Positions 7,539-10,718 of a stretch of 10,718 bases of DNA are shown piece by piece. The stretch is taken from positions 1 to 10,718 of the forward strand of contig JAQVLL010000039.1 of the NCBI GenBank assembly GCA_028704195.1. Reading direction: 5' to 3'. Every line of letters starts with the position of its first letter. The first letter of the stretch is position 1. The notes under the pieces are model-generated. The model was not told where the DNA came from. It searched no databases and was given only the letters and a program-made list of their open reading frames with translations. Source of the DNA: Smithellaceae bacterium (GTDB taxonomy: Bacteria; Desulfobacterota; Syntrophia; Syntrophales; Smithellaceae). The position numbers were made by a program, and so were the translations under genes.

Positions 7539-7580
7539 TCGATTCCTCCACATAATATTTCACAAATCTAACTTTGAATA

Positions 7581-7609
7581 ATGTTATAGTTTTTTACAAC
7601 GTAGCACAA
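7581..7609 (-). promoter_or_regulatory. Possible promoter of the rpiR-activator operon
   Basis: On the minus strand TTGTGC (7609-7604) and TAACAT (7586-7581) are 17 bp apart; TATAAC (7588-7583) is an alternative -10 with shorter spacing. Matches to consensus are only moderate, so this is tentative. The -35 element overlaps one copy of an octamer repeat. Confidence 0.35.
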
Positions 7610-7621
7610 GTTATAGCACAA
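7602..7621 (-). repeat. Tandem octamer repeat upstream of rpiR
   Basis: TTGTGCTA occurs twice on the minus strand (7621-7614 and 7609-7602), spaced 12 nt start to start, which is close to one helical turn. It overlaps the likely rpiR promoter and could be a binding site for RpiR itself; this is inference. Confidence 0.5.
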
Positions 7622-7719
7622 TGCAATGTATAAAAGTCCAACAAATAACATAATATGGCAAATTGCAGGAGCTGAGGTGGTGAGCTTGTGCCACCTATGG
7701 ATGTATAAGATCAGATGCA

Positions 7720-7748
7720 TTGCCGCCCGGATACCAAAAGGTTATAAT
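7720..7748 (+). promoter_or_regulatory. Sigma-70-type promoter of the CBS-domain gene
   Basis: TTGCCG (7720-7725) and a perfect TATAAT (7743-7748) are separated by 17 bp. The predicted start, near 7755, leaves about 50 nt before the ATG at 7806. The rest of the 250-bp gap to rpiR shows only a weak 6-bp hairpin (7675-7696) and no gene. Confidence 0.65.
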
Positions 7749-7805
7749 GTTCATAACGGCTGCAGGTTTTTTCAGTCAACTCAATTACAGAAGGAGGGAA
7801 CGAAA

Positions 7806-8276
7806 ATGTACAGTACAGCCAAAGAAATGATGACGACCCAGGTTCAAAGCATCGGGCCGGAGGAGAGCATTCAAGCCGCAACGGAGGTGCTTGCCAAATA
7901 TAATATCAGTGGCCTTCCGGTGGTGGACGAAAACCGCAGGGTGATCGGGATCTTATCCAGCAGCGACATCGTTAAGTTTTCCGGTCAGTCGCATATTATC
8001 AACCTTGTGAGTTCTTCGGGCTGGGTTTCGCCGTATACCGATGTGGCAGCCATGACTTCCTTGAACAAGGGCTTTGAAATGCTGGGGAAGAAAAAAGTAA
8101 AGGAGATCATGACCCGAAAGGTCATCACTGTCCCGGAGGCTGCAAAGGCCGACGAAGTGGCCCGCATTCTTGCCAAGAAGAAAATCAACCGTCTCCCGGT
8201 AACGGATCCAAACGGTGCCCTGGTGGGTATCATTACCCGGACGGACCTTATTTCCGCCATGGCGAAGGAAGATTAG
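7806..8276 (+). CDS. Tandem CBS-domain protein
   Basis: This 156-residue cytoplasmic protein is made of two CBS domains, a Bateman module, with nothing else attached. CBS1 covers about residues 1-60 (AKEMMTTQVQSIGPEES..., ISGLPVVDENRRVIGILSSSDIV) and CBS2 about 97-153 (VKEIMTRKVITVPE..., INRLPVTDPNGALVGIITRTDLI). Such modules bind adenine nucleotides such as AMP, ATP or SAM and often report energy state to a partner; stand-alone forms resemble AcuB-like and hypoxic-response-like proteins. The start at 7806 is fixed by AGGAGGG (7792-7798) seven bases upstream; the frame is open to about 7626 but without such a site. The partner is unknown. No clear terminator follows, so transcription may continue toward the glycosyltransferase. 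Confidence 0.9.
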   Translation: MYSTAKEMMTTQVQSIGPEESIQAATEVLAKYNISGLPVVDENRRVIGILSSSDIVKFSGQSHIINLVSSSGWVSPYTDVAAMTSLNKGFEMLGKKKVKEIMTRKVITVPEAAKADEVARILAKKKINRLPVTDPNGALVGIITRTDLISAMAKED

Positions 8277-8313
8277 AAGTATAGATGCACACAGCAGGGT
8301 GGACTGGATCAAC

Positions 8314-8373
8314 ATGAGTACAATACCTGATCAAATAGAAAGAACAATACGGTTTATACATTGGATGATATGA
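8314..8373 (+). CDS. Possible very small ORF (19 aa)
   Basis: ATG at 8314 opens a 19-codon frame beginning MSTIPDQIERTIRF, stopping at TGA 8371-8373. Its stop overlaps the ATG of the next small frame by four bases (ATGA). There is only a distant, weak GGGTGG upstream. It could be a coupled leader, the front of a frameshifted gene, or chance. No family recognised. Confidence 0.2.
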   Translation: MSTIPDQIERTIRFIHWMI

Positions 8374-8525
8374 TCACCGTCAACCCCATCAACTACGCGC
8401 GAACACCCAGGGAAAACTGGTTATACAAGGCCGGATTGGAATGCATTCTGGGCTTGTATAAGCAAGGAGGCAAATTGATCCTTGCTCCAAGCTTTTCCGG
8501 GAAATGGCCGGCCTACGAAATGTGA
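8370..8525 (+). CDS. Possible small hypothetical protein (51 aa)
   Basis: ATG 8370 opens a 51-codon frame ending at TGA 8523-8525, 14 nt before the glycosyltransferase start. The peptide (MITVNPINYARTPRENWLYK..., ending GKWPAYEM) has a protein-like composition with no low-complexity bias. It overlaps the preceding 19-codon frame by ATGA. The ribosome binding site is poor, so translation would need coupling, or the two frames are pieces of one decayed gene. I recognise no family. Together with the 19-codon frame this is all I can find in the 263-nt gap after the CBS gene. Confidence 0.3.
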   Translation: MITVNPINYARTPRENWLYKAGLECILGLYKQGGKLILAPSFSGKWPAYEM

Positions 8526-8539
8526 AGAGGTGTAACCGC

Positions 8540-9733
8540 TTGAAAATACTGATAACGACCGAATGGTACGACCCCGTGATCAACGGTGTGGTGGTATCCA
8601 TAGAAAACCTTGCGAAAGGGCTGAAAGAACTGGGACACGAAGTGCGGATCCTGACGGTTTCGCCCAGCAGGCGCTCCGCAACCAAAGGGAATGTGACCTA
8701 TATCAGCTCCGTGAACGCAGCCAGAGTGTATCCCGGCGCACGTGTGGCTTTTACGTCCTTGCGGGTGAGCAAGCACATACGTGCTTTGATCCGGTGGAAG
8801 CCCGACATCATACATTCCCAGTCGGAATTCAGCACGTTCTATATGGCGCACTATATCGCCGTGCTGTTGGACATTCCCATCATTCACACCTATCATACCG
8901 TGTACGAAGACTACACGCATTATTTTATTCCCAACAAGAGGCTGGGCAGAGCGATGGTGTCGAAGTTCAGCAAGCGGGTCCTGAACAGGACCGCCTGTGT
9001 CATCGTGCCGACGGAAAAAGTGAAAGCGATGCTGCGAAGCTACGGCCTTTCGACGGAAATCGAGGTGGTTCCCACCGGATTGGATGTGGGCGTTTCGCCC
9101 CAATCCATCGGAGACCATGAAAAACAGGCGCTTCGCCTCAGTTTGAAGATCCCGGAGGAGAACAAGATCCTGGTGGCGGTCGGTCGGCTGGCAAAGGAGA
9201 AAAACCTGGAAGAGATCATGTTTTTTTTGTCGAAGCTTTCCAGAAAGGATCTGACGCTTCTGGTCGTTGGTGACGGTCCCAGGCGGGAATCGCTTCGCGC
9301 GTATGCCGGGTCGCTTGGGCTCCACAGGCAGGTCGTCTTCGCCGGGATGGTGAAACACAGCGAAATCTCCTCCTACTATCAGATCGGAGATGTTTTCGTG
9401 AGCGCCTCCAGGAGTGAAACCCAGGGACTGTCCACACTGGAAGCCCTGGTCAATGGAGTGCCGGCCCTGTGCCGCAAGGATCCTTCCCTGGATCATGTGA
9501 TCCAAAACGGGGTGAACGGCTGGCAGTATGAATCCTTCGAAGAATTCAAGGATCAGCTGGATGGACTGTTGGAAAAAGAGGGGCCTTTTCAAATCCGCAC
9601 AAGTACATCAGGGAAAGGTACGGACAAGAACAATTCCTATCTCGATTTTGCGAAAAGCGTGGAGGCGATCTATTTCAAATGCCGCCGGACGGCGAAAGAG
9701 AACATCGGATACGGGCATTCGAGCGATGCGTAG
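8540..9733 (+). CDS. GT4-family glycosyltransferase, probably lipid (diacylglycerol) glucosyltransferase-like
   Basis: This 397-residue retaining GT-B enzyme has an N-terminal acceptor domain (about 1-185, opening KILITTEWYDPVINGVV) and a C-terminal nucleotide-sugar domain (about 205-345). The latter contains VGRLAKEKNLEEI, VVGDGPRRESL and the E-x7-E motif at E293 and E301 (ETQGLSTLE). The segment HTYHTVYEDYTHYFIP (116-131) is like that of 1,2-diacylglycerol 3-glucosyltransferases of Gram-positive bacteria, so membrane glycolipid synthesis is the best guess; other acceptors are possible. The start is TTG 8540, seven bases after AGAGGTG; the in-frame ATG 8504 has a weaker site. It ends 18 bp from the convergent pflA stop. 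Confidence 0.85.
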   Translation: MKILITTEWYDPVINGVVVSIENLAKGLKELGHEVRILTVSPSRRSATKGNVTYISSVNAARVYPGARVAFTSLRVSKHIRALIRWKPDIIHSQSEFSTFYMAHYIAVLLDIPIIHTYHTVYEDYTHYFIPNKRLGRAMVSKFSKRVLNRTACVIVPTEKVKAMLRSYGLSTEIEVVPTGLDVGVSPQSIGDHEKQALRLSLKIPEENKILVAVGRLAKEKNLEEIMFFLSKLSRKDLTLLVVGDGPRRESLRAYAGSLGLHRQVVFAGMVKHSEISSYYQIGDVFVSASRSETQGLSTLEALVNGVPALCRKDPSLDHVIQNGVNGWQYESFEEFKDQLDGLLEKEGPFQIRTSTSGKGTDKNNSYLDFAKSVEAIYFKCRRTAKENIGYGHSSDA

Positions 9734-9751
9734 AAAAGAAAGCAGTATGCC

Positions 9752-10465
9752 TTACTCTTCATTCAGTTGATCGAGCATCTTTCGGCTGCATTCCGGCGTG
9801 CCGGCCAGGGGAAAAGGGATGCCAAGGGTTTCGTACTTGGCGGCGCAGAGTTTTCGGAAGGGCAGCAGCTCGATTTTTTCCAGGTTTGAATAGCGGCTGG
9901 CCAGGCGGCGGATCTCTCCGATATACGCCGGGTCGGCGGTGAGCCCGGGCACGACCACATGGCGGATCCATAGAGGGATCCGCTTTTTTTCTGTGAGCGA
10001 AAGGAAGGCGAGCACCTGCTCCAGGCGCCCGCCGGTGTAGTTCAGATAGTCGGCAGCGGTGGCGAGTTTCAGGTCGCAGAGGACCAGGTCGGTGACGGAA
10101 AGGAGGGCTTCGGCGCAGGTCATGTCGCCGATGCCCGAGGTATCCAGGGCGGTGTGGAGCCCTTCCTGTTGCAGGCGGGTAAACAGTTCAGTCACGAAGG
10201 GGGATTGCAGGAGGGGCTCGCCTCCAGAAACCGTTACGCCGCCGGAAAGATAGGCCCGGCAGCGGAGGATCTTTTCCAGTACTTCGTCAACGGTATAGGA
10301 TTCTCCGCCACCGCGGTTCCAGGTCTCCGGGTTGTGGCAGTAGATACAACGGAGCGGGCATCCTTGCATAAAAACTACGTAACGCAGGCCAGGGCCGTCC
10401 ACGGTGCCCAGGCTCTGAAACTGGTTGATCCGGCCTCGAATGATTCGTTTGAGTTGTGTGTTCAT
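9752..10465 (-). CDS. pflA: Pyruvate formate-lyase-activating enzyme
   Basis: This 237-residue radical SAM activase uses SAM and a [4Fe-4S] cluster to install the glycyl radical on pyruvate formate-lyase. The motif C36-x3-C40-x2-C43 (CPLRCIYC) is followed by HNPETW, typical of PflA, and GGVTVSGGEPLLQ is at 75-87. SLGTVDGPGLRYVVFMQGC before the cluster is also characteristic. The length is normal for the family. ATG 10463-10465 is chosen because GAGG lies seven bases before it and the family normally begins close to this point; the frame is open 27 codons further upstream. It follows pflB on the same strand after 122 nt with no terminator seen. A terminator-like hairpin for the opposite strand lies inside it (9962-9990). 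Confidence 0.93.
   Translation of the reverse strand: MNTQLKRIIRGRINQFQSLGTVDGPGLRYVVFMQGCPLRCIYCHNPETWNRGGGESYTVDEVLEKILRCRAYLSGGVTVSGGEPLLQSPFVTELFTRLQQEGLHTALDTSGIGDMTCAEALLSVTDLVLCDLKLATAADYLNYTGGRLEQVLAFLSLTEKKRIPLWIRHVVVPGLTADPAYIGEIRRLASRYSNLEKIELLPFRKLCAAKYETLGIPFPLAGTPECSRKMLDQLNEE
9962..9990 (+). terminator. Plus-strand intrinsic terminator-like hairpin inside pflA
   Basis: GCGGATCC (9962-9969) and GGATCCGC (9976-9983) form an 8-bp stem with a 6-nt loop, followed at once by seven T residues (9984-9990) on the plus strand. No terminator is seen in the 18-bp gap between the glycosyltransferase and pflA stops, so this could end glycosyltransferase transcripts antisense to pflA. Confidence 0.5.
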
Positions 10466-10587
10466 TGGATTGCCTCGCTGGAAGCGTCGATCGAGCGGTG
10501 CCGGCTTGATCGCTTCGCGAAAAGTGTGGGTGGTCCGGGACGCCAACCGTATTGGTGCAGAAGGCTTCTGGGTCCGTACGCTGCCTG

Positions 10588-10718
10588 CTACATCGCCTCG
10601 TGAAAGGTCCGGGCGATGATCTCCTGCTGGTGGAGCTTGGAGAGCTTAATAAAGTTGACGGCGTACCCGGAGACGCGGATCGTCAGGTTCGGATAAGCTT
10701 CCGTGTCTTCGTAAGCGG
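10588..10718 (-). CDS. pflB: Pyruvate formate-lyase (formate acetyltransferase), C-terminal fragment
   Basis: These are the last 42 codons of a gene that starts right of the window, ending at TAG 10588-10590 (minus strand). The peptide contains YPNLTIRVSGYAVNFIKLSKLHQQEIIARTF, the glycyl-radical motif and C-terminus of pyruvate formate-lyase. The radical glycine in RVSGYAV is encoded by GGG at 10668-10666. The enzyme cleaves pyruvate with CoA to acetyl-CoA and formate in anaerobic fermentation. Adjacency to pflA confirms the assignment. The substrate-binding part and active-site cysteines lie outside the window. Confidence 0.93.
   Translation of the reverse strand, partial: AYEDTEAYPNLTIRVSGYAVNFIKLSKLHQQEIIARTFHEAM

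Noticed and set aside
7655..7667. Possible second sigma-54 promoter (TGGCA...TTGCA) before the CBS gene
   Set aside because: The GG and GC are only 6 bp apart instead of 10, so it cannot be a -24/-12 element.
7626..7805. N-terminal extension of the CBS-domain frame
   Set aside because: It contains the TTGCCG-N17-TATAAT promoter and lacks a ribosome binding site; ATG 7806 has a strong AGGAGGG, and the CBS domain begins right there.
8513..9592. Long open frame antisense to the glycosyltransferase (minus strand, 359 codons)
   Set aside because: It lies wholly opposite a gene with clear GT4 motifs, and its translation is His/Gln/Arg-rich with no recognisable motif, as expected of a shadow frame.
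10466..10546. 27-codon extension of pflA (MASRTTHTF...)
   Set aside because: Family members start close to MNTQ..., and GAGG precedes that ATG; the extension looks like intergenic sequence.
1..10718. CRISPR arrays, tRNA, rRNA, insertion sequences, attachment sites
   Set aside because: Read through on both strands without finding regularly spaced repeats, cloverleaf or rRNA signatures, transposase motifs or terminal inverted repeats.

Overview
The window reads as chromosome of an anaerobic, low-to-moderate GC Firmicute, most likely a member of the Clostridia. The reasons are strong AGGAGG-type ribosome binding sites, a TTG start, pyruvate formate-lyase with its radical activase, a second radical SAM enzyme, a small sigma-54 activator beside a metabolic operon, and a glucosyl-diacylglycerol-synthase-like glycosyltransferase. 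I see no rRNA, tRNA, CRISPR array, transposase or phage gene.

Layout. Positions 1-209 hold the C-terminal end of an amidohydrolase. A TetR-type regulator (323-883) and a 479-residue radical SAM protein with SPASM-like cysteines (1046-2485) follow on the plus strand. A perfect 22-bp inverted repeat lies between them, and a hairpin terminator at 2590-2634 closes the unit. From 2707 to 7538 the minus strand carries four genes, read right to left: RpiR-type regulator, sigma-54 activator without a sensor domain, alanine-dehydrogenase/PNT-superfamily enzyme, NhaC-family antiporter. Plus-strand genes follow: a two-CBS-domain protein (7806-8276), a short stretch with small open frames, and a GT4 glycosyltransferase (8540-9733). 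The minus strand then carries pflA (9752-10465) and the last 42 codons of pflB (10588-10718), whose stop precedes pflA by 122 nt.

The best-supported new observation is the control region at 5459-5571. On the minus strand it has a near-consensus sigma-54 promoter (TGGCATG-N4-TTGC) about 40 bp before the dehydrogenase-like gene. Repeated GCAACA/TGTTGC half-sites lie 40-100 bp further upstream, where an enhancer-binding protein would sit. The gene immediately upstream encodes such a protein. Together with the RpiR regulator and the antiporter, this looks like a self-contained, inducible uptake-and-oxidation module for an unidentified amino-acid-like substrate. Two sampled lines suggest lower GC here (37% around 5821) than in the right flank (55% around 9841), so the block may be acquired DNA.

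Start sites were chosen by ribosome binding site and are shorter than the longest open frame for tetR, the radical SAM gene, the sigma-54 activator, rpiR, the CBS gene, the glycosyltransferase and pflA. All functions are inferred from motifs read by eye; no database search was possible.
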